DNA from: Chloracidobacterium sp. CP2_5A
GTDB taxonomy: Bacteria; Acidobacteriota; Blastocatellia; Chloracidobacteriales; Chloracidobacteriaceae
DNA length: 33,731 bases
Direction: 5' to 3'
Assembly (NCBI GenBank): GCA_002254845.1
Contig: NKPT01000037.1
Span: forward strand, 1-33,731
Both the position numbers and the translations under genes were made by a program. The notes under the pieces were generated by a model that saw only the letters and a program-made list of their open reading frames with translations, ran no database searches and was not told the origin of the DNA. Of the stretch, positions 26,993-33,731 are shown piece after piece. The first letter of the stretch is position 1, and each line of letters begins with the position of its first letter.

Positions 26993-28125
26993 CGGTCAAT
27001 CTCACCCAGAACGATATCCAGCGATCCAATTACGGCCACCACATCTGAAACGAGCGAGCCGACCGCCATCTTGCGCAGCGCGCCCAGGTTGACAAACGAC
27101 GCCGGCCGCATGCGCAGACGGTATGGCTTCGTCCCGCCGTCGGAGACAAGATACAGTCCGAGCTCGCCTTTGGGGCCTTCGATGGAGTGATACACTTCGC
27201 CGGCCGGCACTCGTATGACTTTTGGCACCTTTCCCATCACGGGACCGTCCGGGAGGCGATCCAGGGCCTGCATAATGATGCGGCGGCTCTGACGCATTTC
27301 CTCCATGCGCACAAGGTAGCGATCAAACGTGTCGCCGTTTTCGCCAATCGGAATGTCGAACTCCAGGTCGGCGTAGCACTCATACGGGTCCGTTTTGCGC
27401 ACGTCGTAATCCACGCCCGATCCGCGCAGCGGCGCGCCCGTCAGCCCCAAGCTAATCGCGTCCTCGGCGGAAATGATGCCAATGCCGACCGTGCGCCCCA
27501 GCCAGATGCGATTTTCATTCAGGAGCGTCTCGTACTCTTCAAGCCGCTTCGGAAACAGGTCGCAAAAGGCCCGGACCTGCGCTTCAAATTCGGGATAGGC
27601 ATCGTAGGTCATCCCGCCAATCCGAAAGGCATGGCAGGTGAGCCGCGCGCCGAAGAAGTTCTCGAAAATCTTGAGAATCTCCTCGCGCTCCCGGAAGGCG
27701 TAGAGGAACACCGTGAAGCCGCCAATGTCGAGCGCGTGGGTCGCCAGCCAGAGCAGGTGGCTCGACAGCCGGTTGAGCTCGGTCAAGATAACGCGCAGGT
27801 ACTGCGCGCGCGGCGGCACTTCCAAGCCCATCGCCTTTTCGACCGTCTCCACATAGAGCAGTCCATTCGAGACGGCGGCGATGTAATCGAGGCGGTCAAA
27901 GTACGGCGCAATCATCGGGTACAGGCGGTTCTCGAAGATTTTTTCCGCGCCCCGGTGCAAGTAGCCAATATCGCAATCCAGGTCAACGACGCGCTCGCCG
28001 TCGAGCTTTAGAATGACGCGCAGCACGCCGTGCGTGGACGGATGCTGCGGACCCATGCTCAGAACCATCTGCTCGGAGTCAAACAGCGTTTCAGTGTGGT
28101 GCGTAACCAGCGGAATGGCGTTCAT
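26989..28125 (-). CDS. NADH-quinone oxidoreductase subunit D
   Basis: NuoD is the 49-kDa quinone-site subunit of the peripheral arm. The 378-residue protein has [20 protein letters not shown], the stretch [26 protein letters not shown] and the C-terminal ending DIVLGEIDR. The open frame extends to 28179, but the ATG at 28125 ([12 protein letters not shown]) has GAGG seven bases upstream and gives the family's normal length. It lies 72 bases after nuoC. Confidence 0.96.
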   Translation of the reverse strand: MNAIPLVTHHTETLFDSEQMVLSMGPQHPSTHGVLRVILKLDGERVVDLDCDIGYLHRGAEKIFENRLYPMIAPYFDRLDYIAAVSNGLLYVETVEKAMGLEVPPRAQYLRVILTELNRLSSHLLWLATHALDIGGFTVFLYAFREREEILKIFENFFGARLTCHAFRIGGMTYDAYPEFEAQVRAFCDLFPKRLEEYETLLNENRIWLGRTVGIGIISAEDAISLGLTGAPLRGSGVDYDVRKTDPYECYADLEFDIPIGENGDTFDRYLVRMEEMRQSRRIIMQALDRLPDGPVMGKVPKVIRVPAGEVYHSIEGPKGELGLYLVSDGGTKPYRLRMRPASFVNLGALRKMAVGSLVSDVVAVIGSLDIVLGEIDR

Positions 28126-28129
28126 GCGT

Positions 28130-28149
28130 CGTCCTCGCAGCGTCCTCGC
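28130..28149 (-). repeat. Duplicated ribosome-site region before nuoD
   Basis: cgtcctcgc occurs at 28130-28138 and 28141-28149 (11-base period). On the minus strand this is GCGAGGACG repeated, so the GAGG ribosome site of nuoD is present twice, 7 and 18 bases before the ATG. Confidence 0.65.
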
Positions 28150-28197
28150 GGAAAACGGCGACCGAAGCGCGGTCGCCACAGCTTCTGTCAGGCGCGG

Positions 28198-29067
28198 TCA
28201 ATCAAACTTGCCGGTCAGGTCAGCGCCTTCGGGGATTTCAAGAATGTTCAGGTTCTCCGCCACCCATTCGTTGTGGCGATACTCAACCGGGTACTCCTTG
28301 CGGAGCGGAAAGCCGACCCAGCCTTCCGGGAGCAAAATGCGGCGCAGATCGGGATGGCCTTCAAACACAATGCCGAACATGTCGTACGCCTCGCGCTCCA
28401 GCCAGTTGGCGGCCGTCCAGATGTCGGACACGGTGTAAATGGGTTGGTCTTCCGGCAACTCGGCTTTGACGCGCAGCCGACGATTCTCAGGAATCGAATA
28501 GAGCTGATAGACGACTTCAAAGGCCTTGCGTTCGGGATAGTGCGCCGCCGTCACGTCCGTCAGCATGTCGAACCGAATGGCGGCGTCATAACGCAAATAC
28601 CAGAGCAGGTCGCGGGCGCGTTCCGGGACGACCCGGACAATCTGCTGGCCATTGCTCGTAACGGCTTCCTTGATGTCATCCTGAAAAGACGCCCGCAGCG
28701 CGGCGATAAAGGCGTCGTCCTTGATTTCGGCGTAGGCCGGCGCGACCTCTTTCTTGGCCGGAGCCTTGGCCGCCGCTTTGGCTGGCGCCTTGGCAGGCGC
28801 GGGCTTGGGCGCATCGCCGCCGTCGCCGGCCGCCTCGCGGGCCGCCTTCGCCGCCGCCGCCTTAGCCTTCGCCGCCGCGATTTTGGCCTCTTTGTCGGCG
28901 TCCGTCGGCGTGGCCTGAGCTGGCGCCGACTCAGCCGGCGCGGCCACGGATTCGCCGGCCGCCTTGGCGGCGGCGGCCTTGGCTTTGGCGGCCGCTACTT
29001 TCGCCTCGCGCTCGGCATCTGCAGCTGAAGGCTGCCCTTCCGGCGCCGGCTTCGTCTCATCGGACAT
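28198..29067 (-). CDS. NADH-quinone oxidoreductase subunit C with repetitive Ala/Lys extension
   Basis: NuoC is the 30-kDa subunit of the peripheral arm. Residues from about 120 to 289 are the normal subunit, with [60 protein letters not shown] and VEYRHNEW. The first ~115 residues are an unusual low-complexity part rich in Ala, Lys, Glu and Pro. A unit of about 22 residues built around [16 protein letters not shown] is present twice, followed by a [14 protein letters not shown]-type run. It could form a charged helix or a flexible tether. The ATG at 29067 has only a weak ribosome site. It is the first gene of this nuo set; nuoA and nuoB are not upstream. Confidence 0.94.
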   Translation of the reverse strand: MSDETKPAPEGQPSAADAEREAKVAAAKAKAAAAKAAGESVAAPAESAPAQATPTDADKEAKIAAAKAKAAAAKAAREAAGDGGDAPKPAPAKAPAKAAAKAPAKKEVAPAYAEIKDDAFIAALRASFQDDIKEAVTSNGQQIVRVVPERARDLLWYLRYDAAIRFDMLTDVTAAHYPERKAFEVVYQLYSIPENRRLRVKAELPEDQPIYTVSDIWTAANWLEREAYDMFGIVFEGHPDLRRILLPEGWVGFPLRKEYPVEYRHNEWVAENLNILEIPEGADLTGKFD

Positions 29068-29237
29068 CGCTGATGTGCCCCCAATCCGAATCTAGGCTAG
29101 GCGCGCTGCGGGCAGGCGCGCATCGGGTGAAAGGCGCTTGCAGACGCTTAACCCTGTAGATGCTTAAATAGGCGAAAGCCCGCGTCGAAGACTAGGTTAA
29201 GTTCCGCCCCTTTTCCGTTGCAAGTATATGATTCTGA

Positions 29238-29262
29238 ATATGTTAGAAAACTAACGCTATAT
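29238..29262. promoter_or_regulatory. Interrupted palindrome in the nuoC upstream region, possible operator
   Basis: ATAT-GTTAG-AAAA-CTAAC-GCT-ATAT: a perfect 5-bp inverted repeat (29242-29246 with 29251-29255) flanked by outer ATAT arms. It lies in an AT-richer patch of the 309-base gap between nuoC and the radical SAM gene, about 170 bases before nuoC. I found no convincing -35/-10 pair nearby. It could be a binding site for a dimeric regulator. Confidence 0.35.
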
Positions 29263-29264
29263 CC

Positions 29265-29274
29265 GGGGGGGGGG
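29265..29274. repeat. Homopolymer of ten G
   Basis: Ten consecutive G on the plus strand in the intergenic region between nuoC and the radical SAM gene. It could vary in length by slippage or be a sequencing-sensitive site. Confidence 0.9.
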
Positions 29275-29290
29275 CGGCTTGGCGGGCGCC

Positions 29291-29321
29291 AAAACGGCGG
29301 AGCGCGCCGGGCGCCCCGCCG
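29291..29321 (-). terminator. Hairpin terminator after the radical SAM gene
   Basis: On the minus strand an 11-bp GC-rich stem (CGGCGGGGCGC with GCGCTCCGCCG, one G-T pair) closes a 5-base loop and is followed by TTTT. It lies 56 bases past the stop codon at 29377. Confidence 0.6.
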
Positions 29322-29376
29322 AACGTTGTCGCATAAGCGCTCGCGCCTAAACCCCATCGGGGACTGGCGCGGCAGG

Positions 29377-31488
29377 CTACTTGGCCGCCGGCGAGCTATT
29401 CGCGCCCGCCGCCGCCGCGACCGCCACGCTGGCTGGCAACGGCTGAGGCGCGGCGCCATTGCCATTCGCAGCCGCTTTCTTGGAGCGACCAAGCTGCACC
29501 AGCTTCGTCTCCCCATTCTTGATGCCCAGGACTTTTTCCTTGAAGAGCTTTTCCATCATCCGCTTCTCTTCGGCAGCGGTCATCGGGACTTCTTCATCGC
29601 GCGGGCGAACCCGCGACGCATCTTCGGCATTGATGTTGAGCGTGTAGGGCGTATCCGCCAAAGCGACATTGCGCCCCTTGGCGTAGATTTCGTGCTTGCC
29701 ATGCTCCTTGTACCACTTCGCCACGGTCGCGTTCTTGTGCATATCCTCAATGATGTTCCGCCAGCCGACGCCGGTGTTGTAGGCGCAGAAGGAAATTTCG
29801 CCCTCCTGCGTGCCGTAGGGAATGATGCACATTTCCGTCCGGCGGAAGTCGTAGTTGAAGAGGTCCTGAAACCACATGCCGGCGATGAAGAGGAAGTTCC
29901 AGCGGTCGCGGCGGCGCTTTTCAATGTCCTCGCGCGTCCGGTTGCCTTTCACGCTGCCATAGTCGCGCCCGGAAATGCCGAGCGACTTGTCGAACTTTTC
30001 CATCAGCGACTTGAGCGTGAAGTGCGTCGGCGACTTGTAGGCGTCGTAGTTACGCAGCAGCGATAGCCCCATCATGAAGGACGAAAACGCCCGCCCGCGC
30101 CCGGCGTCCGTGATGGCCTGCATATCCTTGAGAAGTTGCGGCACATTGATGAACTCCGGCACTGGCACCATTTCCTTGGTTTCCTTATCAATCATCACCG
30201 CCGTGCCGACGCCGCAGTTAGGATGGCAGCCGCAGCTCAGGTGGCCGAACTGCGCTTCCGGACCGTGCGCCAAGTCGGCAAAGTCGGCGATGGTGCTCAT
30301 CACGGAGATGGGAAACCAGTCGCGGGTCGGCTCCGTGATGCCGACCTGCTCTTTGACATCATGCGCGAGGTGCGAAAGCGTGTACCGCTGACGCAGGCGG
30401 CGCTCGTCGGTAATGTCCTCATCGCGCCCGGTGAACGACACCGGCTGAAACGAAATGAAGGCGATCTTCTTCGGGTTATCGAGCGCGAAGCGAATGACCG
30501 GCGCGACTTGGTCATTCGTGACGCCGTTGACCAGCGTGACGACCAGCACGATTTCAACGCCCGCTTCGTGCAGGTTTTCAATCGCGCGCAGCTTCACGTC
30601 AAACAGGTTCCCGACCTGCCGGTGGCTGTTGGCGTCGTTGCCAATGCCGTCAAACTGAAGGTAAACGTAGCGCAGCCCGGCCTCGGCCGCTCTGCGGCAG
30701 AAGTCCTTGCTCTTGGCGAACTCAATGCCGTTGGTCGCGCACTGGACGCTGTTGTAGCCCAGATCGCGGGCATAGCGAATCGCCTCGAAGAAGTGGGGCG
30801 AAAGCGTCGGCTCGCCGCCCGAAAACTGCACTGACATCTGGCGGCGCGGCTTGATGCTAATCGCGTTGTCGAGAATTTCCTTCACTTCCTCAAGCGACAG
30901 CTCGTGAACAAAGCCGACTTGGTTAGCGTCCATAAAGCACGGATCGCACATCATGTTGCAGCGGTTGGTGAGATCAATCGTCAAGACTGAGCCGCGCCCG
31001 TGCTTGATGGAGCTTGTGCCGTGGTTGTGCAGCTTGGCGTCGTTGTGCGCGTCAATGTCGCGCCCCGGAAACTGCGCTTCAATGTGCGCGAGGAAGTTGG
31101 CATCTATCGCCATCAAGTCCTCGAATCGGCCATGGACGGGGCATTCCTTCTCCATCCAGACCTCGTCGCGCCCGGTCTCCGCATTGTGACGCTTGACAAT
31201 GTGGGCCTTGATTTCGCCAACGCGCTCATTGATAAGGATCGTGTAATCCGCTTCGCCGCTCAGAATCTTCTCGCGCGCCTCCTTGACACATTTCGGGCAA
31301 AGCGAGTCGGTCACGCGGGGCCAGCCAAGCGTGGGCTTTGTCTTCTGCCATGACTTGAGCATGGGCTTGTCTGACCACTTCGGGGTGAAGGAAGGCGCCG
31401 GGCGATGCTTATTGACCATCTGAATGGTTGTGAACAGCCCTCCCGCAATTTTCGACAACGCTTTTTCGGCGTGCTTAATGGGCTTCAT
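29377..31488 (-). CDS. Radical SAM protein of the Tes / membrane-spanning lipid synthase type
   Basis: The 703-residue protein has an N-terminal metal-binding module (LCPKC, Cys64 and Cys67; ECPVHG, Cys116). The radical SAM core follows: NRCNMMCDPCF (Cys177, Cys181, Cys184) for the SAM-binding [4Fe-4S] cluster, FSGGEPTLSPHF, and a barrel up to about residue 400. A second Cys group lies in LSCGCHPNCGVG (419, 421, 425), and further Cys in TEMCIIPYG and SFCAYNTG (554, 568). This order resembles the tetraether synthase Tes and its bacterial relatives, which join lipid tails by C-C bonds. That assignment is inference from motif layout. The tail after residue 670 is Ala/Asn/Pro rich and probably disordered. 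The ATG at 31488 is chosen as the first Met before continuous similarity, with AGGAGA upstream; the frame is open to 31710. Confidence 0.8.
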   Translation of the reverse strand: MKPIKHAEKALSKIAGGLFTTIQMVNKHRPAPSFTPKWSDKPMLKSWQKTKPTLGWPRVTDSLCPKCVKEAREKILSGEADYTILINERVGEIKAHIVKRHNAETGRDEVWMEKECPVHGRFEDLMAIDANFLAHIEAQFPGRDIDAHNDAKLHNHGTSSIKHGRGSVLTIDLTNRCNMMCDPCFMDANQVGFVHELSLEEVKEILDNAISIKPRRQMSVQFSGGEPTLSPHFFEAIRYARDLGYNSVQCATNGIEFAKSKDFCRRAAEAGLRYVYLQFDGIGNDANSHRQVGNLFDVKLRAIENLHEAGVEIVLVVTLVNGVTNDQVAPVIRFALDNPKKIAFISFQPVSFTGRDEDITDERRLRQRYTLSHLAHDVKEQVGITEPTRDWFPISVMSTIADFADLAHGPEAQFGHLSCGCHPNCGVGTAVMIDKETKEMVPVPEFINVPQLLKDMQAITDAGRGRAFSSFMMGLSLLRNYDAYKSPTHFTLKSLMEKFDKSLGISGRDYGSVKGNRTREDIEKRRRDRWNFLFIAGMWFQDLFNYDFRRTEMCIIPYGTQEGEISFCAYNTGVGWRNIIEDMHKNATVAKWYKEHGKHEIYAKGRNVALADTPYTLNINAEDASRVRPRDEEVPMTAAEEKRMMEKLFKEKVLGIKNGETKLVQLGRSKKAAANGNGAAPQPLPASVAVAAAAGANSSPAAK

Positions 31489-31945
31489 GAGTCCTGTGCT
31501 TCTCCTGTGTGGGTGTAGTGATTTCCCGATGATGAATTCCATTTCGGTTAGCGACTTTTGGCCGCGCCCGCCCGCAAGTCGGGCGCAATCCGCATCGCCA
31601 AGCGCTCCCAAGCCCAGGCGATGAGAGTCAGCTGCCTGGAAAGTCCGCCTAGGTCTAAGCGCGCCAAGCGTTTCTAATGACGCGCCCGCATCTTGTGGGC
31701 TGCCCTGCAAGGTGTCAAGACCAACCTGTGTAGTCCGTCTGTATGGGCCGTCAGAGCCGAAGCCCGGTCGGCCTGTCGCCCGTCGCCCAAGGGCGGCCAG
31801 CGACGGCGCGGGACATCGCGCTTGGCGGCGATTTCAACGACAACCGCGCCGCCTGACCGCCCGCGACGAAGGGTCGAGCCAGATTGGCAGGCGGAGCCTC
31901 GCTCGACCGCGTTTCCACAAAACATCCACAGGCGGCTGTAAATAA

Positions 31946-31975
31946 CTTATGAGAAGCTACACGAACTCTTATCAA
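31946..31975 (-). promoter_or_regulatory. Candidate promoter for the radical SAM gene
   Basis: Minus strand: TTGATA (31975-31970) and CATAAG (31951-31946) with an 18-base spacer, five and four of six matches to consensus. Transcription from here would give a leader of about 450 bases before the ATG at 31488, so a nearer promoter is also possible. Confidence 0.35.
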
Positions 31976-32088
31976 CTAAACCAAACAAAAAAAAAGATTT
32001 CAATTGCCAAAAGCGACTAACTCAAGAAAATTCAATAACTTGGCGTAACACTTGCGCGTCCGGTCGCGGCGGCGAGACGAAAGAGGGC

Positions 32089-32119
32089 TTGACAGTTACT
32101 TTAGCCTTCAATAGATAAA
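32089..32119 (+). promoter_or_regulatory. Candidate promoter for the zinc-ribbon gene
   Basis: A perfect TTGACA at 32089-32094 is followed 19 bases later by GATAAA (32114-32119), four of six matches to the -10. It lies at the edge of the AT-rich island, about 200 bases before the gene start. The spacer is a little long. Confidence 0.45.
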
Positions 32120-32319
32120 CAACTGTCCAAAAAAGATTTCACAGCTTCATCAGGAATGAGCAAGGGGGGAAAGTGGCCACCGACTGGTCGCGGCGGCGGC
32201 GGGAGCATTTTTCCTCTCGCAGTCGCCGCCTTAGGCGGCGTCACCGGAAGAAGCATCGGTCAGGGCAACCCCCGCGCTTCGCGGTCTGCGGGAGCGAAGG
32301 GAGAAAAACTCAAGGAGCT

Positions 32320-32718
32320 ATGGTCACTATGGAAGCCGAAGACAAAACGCCTGATCCAGCGTTTGAAGACATTCACCTCGCCTGCATCGAGTGTGGGGTG
32401 CCATTTGTCTTCACGGCTGGAGAGCAACAATTTTTCTTCGACAAGGGCTTGAAAAATCCGCCAAAGCGGTGCAAGCCTTGTAAAACGCGCAAGAATGAGC
32501 GATTCAACCAACTGTTGAGCATGATGGCGACCGACGGCAGCCGCCCGCGCATTCAAGTCGAGGTCGAATGCGCGGAGTGCGGCATCCAGACCACGGTGCC
32601 CTTCTTGCCGACGCAGGGGCGTCCCGTCTTGTGTCGGGACTGCTTCGTTCGGGCACGGGTCGCCGTTCCGGTCTGCGCCAAGCCGGTCGTCAAGTATTTG
32701 CCGCCGACCGCGGCCTAA
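32320..32718 (+). CDS. Double zinc-ribbon protein, unknown function
   Basis: The 132-residue protein has two zinc-binding units. The first is CIEC...CKPC (Cys22, 25, 51, 54) within HLACIECGVPFVFTAGEQQF and the following KNPPKRCKPC, a known probable zinc-ribbon type. The second is CAEC...CRDC (Cys84, 87, 105, 108), with TTVPFLPTQGRPVLCRDCF, a pattern common in small bacterial zinc-finger proteins. A basic stretch after the first unit (KTRKNERFNQ) could contact nucleic acid. AAGGAG stands two bases before the ATG at 32320 and eleven before the one at 32329, so the start may be either; the frame is open upstream to 32173 but that part is Arg-rich and not convincing. Role in RNA or DNA binding is inferred only. 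Confidence 0.75.
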   Translation: MVTMEAEDKTPDPAFEDIHLACIECGVPFVFTAGEQQFFFDKGLKNPPKRCKPCKTRKNERFNQLLSMMATDGSRPRIQVEVECAECGIQTTVPFLPTQGRPVLCRDCFVRARVAVPVCAKPVVKYLPPTAA

Positions 32719-32847
32719 TCCTTTCGCCAGCAAGCAAAACAGAGCCAACAGGATCAAGCGCGGCTGAGGGCAGCCGGAGCGAGCCGGGTTCAAACAGGAT
32801 CACCCCAGCGAAAGGCCACTTACACTCTCCATGAAGAAGTCACAAAG

Positions 32848-32887
32848 GCGATGTCGCGGCGCTGCGCCGCCGGCATCGCTTTTTTTT
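32848..32887 (+). terminator. Rho-independent terminator, possibly two-way
   Basis: A 14-bp stem with one bulged base (32848-32861 with 32865-32879) and a 3-base loop is followed by eight T (32880-32887). It lies between the convergent zinc-ribbon and protease genes. On the minus strand the stem is preceded by a run of A and followed by CTTT, so it may also stop protease transcripts. Confidence 0.85.
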
Positions 32888-32908
32888 CAGCCTCGCTTTT
32901 TCAGCCTC
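32883..32908. repeat. 12-bp tandem duplication at the end of the protease gene
   Basis: tttttcagcctc occurs at 32883-32894 and 32897-32908 (14-base period). The second copy runs into the protease stop codon (32909-32907), and the first overlaps the terminator T-run. Confidence 0.8.
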
Positions 32909-33731
32909 ACTCGCTTGGGCGCTCTTGGAGCGTCACATTGACGGTCAGCGACTGCCCAGCGCGAATGACTGTCACCGGCAAGGTATCGCCGATCTTCCTA
33001 TCCCGAAGCGACCGATACAAATCCTCATTGGATTTGATGGGCGCGTTGCCAACCTTGACAATTACATCGCCGACCACGATTTGCCCGCCCCGCTGAACGA
33101 CCCGGTCGCTGGCATAGAGTCCGGCTTGGGCCGCCGGCCCGCGCGGCGCAATGCCGGTGAGAATCAGTCCCTCGCTGACCGGCAGATTGAGGCGCTGCGC
33201 CAGCCTGGCGTTGAGCTGATAGGTATTGGTGATGCCAAGCCAGGGCCGGCGCACGCGACCGTATTCGAGCAGATCGGGAATGATCTGCCTGGCAATTTCG
33301 ACCGGCACGGCGAAGCCGATGCCAACGCTGCCGCCGCGCGGCGAATAAATCGCCGTGTTGATGCCGATTATCTCGCCGGCTGAGTTGAGCAGCGGCCCGC
33401 CGGAGTTGCCGGGATTGATGGAAGCGTCGGTTTGAATGACGTTCTCGATGGTGCGTCCATTCTCGCTGCGCAGCGGCCGCCCCAGCGCGCTGATGATGCC
33501 CGACGTGAGGGTTTGGTTCAGACCGAACGGATTTCCAATCGCCAGCACCTTTTGCCCGACCTTGAGGTTGCGTGACGACCCCAGCGGAATGACCCGCAGC
33601 CGTTCCGCCGGGGCCTGAATGCGAATGATGGCCAAGTCGTTATCGGGGTCGGCGCCAACCACGGTCGCCGGGTACGAGGTGTTGTCCGACAGCGTCACGT
33701 CCAAGCGATTCGCGCCCTCGATGACGTGGTA
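32907..33731 (-). CDS. HtrA/DegP-type serine protease, 5' end cut by the window
   Basis: The visible 274 residues are the C-terminal part of a periplasmic trypsin-like protease that degrades misfolded proteins. Reading continues in frame to the window edge (YHVIEGANRLDVTL), so the TTG at 33704 is not the start. The catalytic Asp is in DPDNDLAIIRI and the catalytic Ser in the sequence NPGNSGGPLLN; the His lies outside the window. FAVPVEIARQIIPDLLEYG ends the protease domain. One PDZ domain follows (about the last 95 residues), with RPWLGI at its start and GLILTGIAPRGPAAQAGL inside. Only one PDZ domain is present, as in DegS/HtrA-like short forms. It converges on the zinc-ribbon gene. Confidence 0.93.
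   Translation of the reverse strand, partial: YHVIEGANRLDVTLSDNTSYPATVVGADPDNDLAIIRIQAPAERLRVIPLGSSRNLKVGQKVLAIGNPFGLNQTLTSGIISALGRPLRSENGRTIENVIQTDASINPGNSGGPLLNSAGEIIGINTAIYSPRGGSVGIGFAVPVEIARQIIPDLLEYGRVRRPWLGITNTYQLNARLAQRLNLPVSEGLILTGIAPRGPAAQAGLYASDRVVQRGGQIVVGDVIVKVGNAPIKSNEDLYRSLRDRKIGDTLPVTVIRAGQSLTVNVTLQERPSE

Larger units (their letters stand above)
31489..32319. other. Gene-free stretch with an AT-rich island
   Basis: No convincing coding sequence or known RNA was found in these 831 bases. The left part (to about 31930) is GC-rich with several short inverted repeats. About 31935-32150 is strikingly AT-rich, including nine consecutive A at 31986-31994, and holds candidate promoters facing both ways. 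The right part (32170-32319) would be the leader of the zinc-ribbon gene and contains a 7-bp hairpin at 32224-32240 (CGCCGCC-TTA-GGCGGCG). Confidence 0.6.

Noticed and set aside
31635-31665. GGAAAGTCCG resembling the conserved 5' part of RNase P RNA
   Set aside because: The other conserved RNase P blocks are not found in the following 350 bases, and the flanking bases do not form the expected P4/P2 pairings.
31674-31941. Small overlapping open frames on both strands in the gene-free stretch
   Set aside because: All are under 85 codons, lack ribosome sites, and have compositions typical of random GC-rich frames.
32173-32319. N-terminal extension of the zinc-ribbon frame
   Set aside because: It would add 49 Arg-rich residues with no similarity to a domain; AAGGAG next to the later ATGs fits better.

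Overview
The window is high-GC bacterial chromosome made mostly of core housekeeping genes, with no phage, insertion sequence or CRISPR array. Several features fit Acidobacteriota, most likely class Blastocatellia (Chloracidobacterium-like): the general look of the proteins, an Ala/Lys-rich extension on NuoC, a LysW-like zinc-ribbon protein, DUF1844 and DUF4129/DUF4350 proteins, a LipB-NUDIX fusion, and a Tes-like radical SAM protein. This placement is inference from protein style, not from a marker phylogeny.

Layout, left to right. (1) 1-1946: a tandem repeat at the window edge, then an APC-family amino acid permease (+). (2) 1995-5543 (-): a likely operon read right to left, LysW-like acidic zinc ribbon, 3-hydroxyacyl-CoA dehydrogenase, DUF4129 membrane protein, DUF4350 membrane protein. 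(3) 5763-6740 (+): accA. (4) 6803-9047 (-): YihY/BrkB membrane protein followed closely by aroC. (5) 9226-10478 (+): a lipoprotein redoxin and a DUF1844 protein. (6) 10621-14064 (-): tRNA-Val(GAC), thrS, infC, rpmI, rplT, the classic translation cluster, ending at a strong hairpin; infC appears to start at an ATC codon. (7) 14210-17449 (-): LipB-NUDIX fusion, then an unrecognised von Willebrand A lipoprotein paired with a small three-helix membrane protein. (8) 17462-29067 (-): nhaA downstream of a partial complex I operon nuoC-D-H-J-K-L-M-N that lacks nuoA, B, E, F, G and I. (9) 29377-31488 (-): a 703-residue radical SAM enzyme of the Tes/membrane-spanning-lipid-synthase type. (10) 31489-32319: a gene-free stretch with an AT-rich island and candidate divergent promoters. 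(11) 32320-32718 (+): a double zinc-ribbon protein. (12) 32907-33731 (-): the C-terminal part of an HtrA-type serine protease, cut by the window end.

From about 31.5 kb down to 10.6 kb every gene is on the minus strand. Functions in that run are membrane energetics (proton-pumping Nuo module, Na+/H+ antiporter), lipoylation, protein synthesis, and possibly membrane-spanning lipid synthesis. The best candidates for new biology are the radical SAM protein, the LysW-like protein with an aspartate tail in place of the attachment-site C-terminus, the vWA lipoprotein/three-helix pair, and the fused NUDIX domain with a damaged Nudix box. A lower-level pattern is a set of short (9-13 bp) tandem duplications at gene ends and in spacers.
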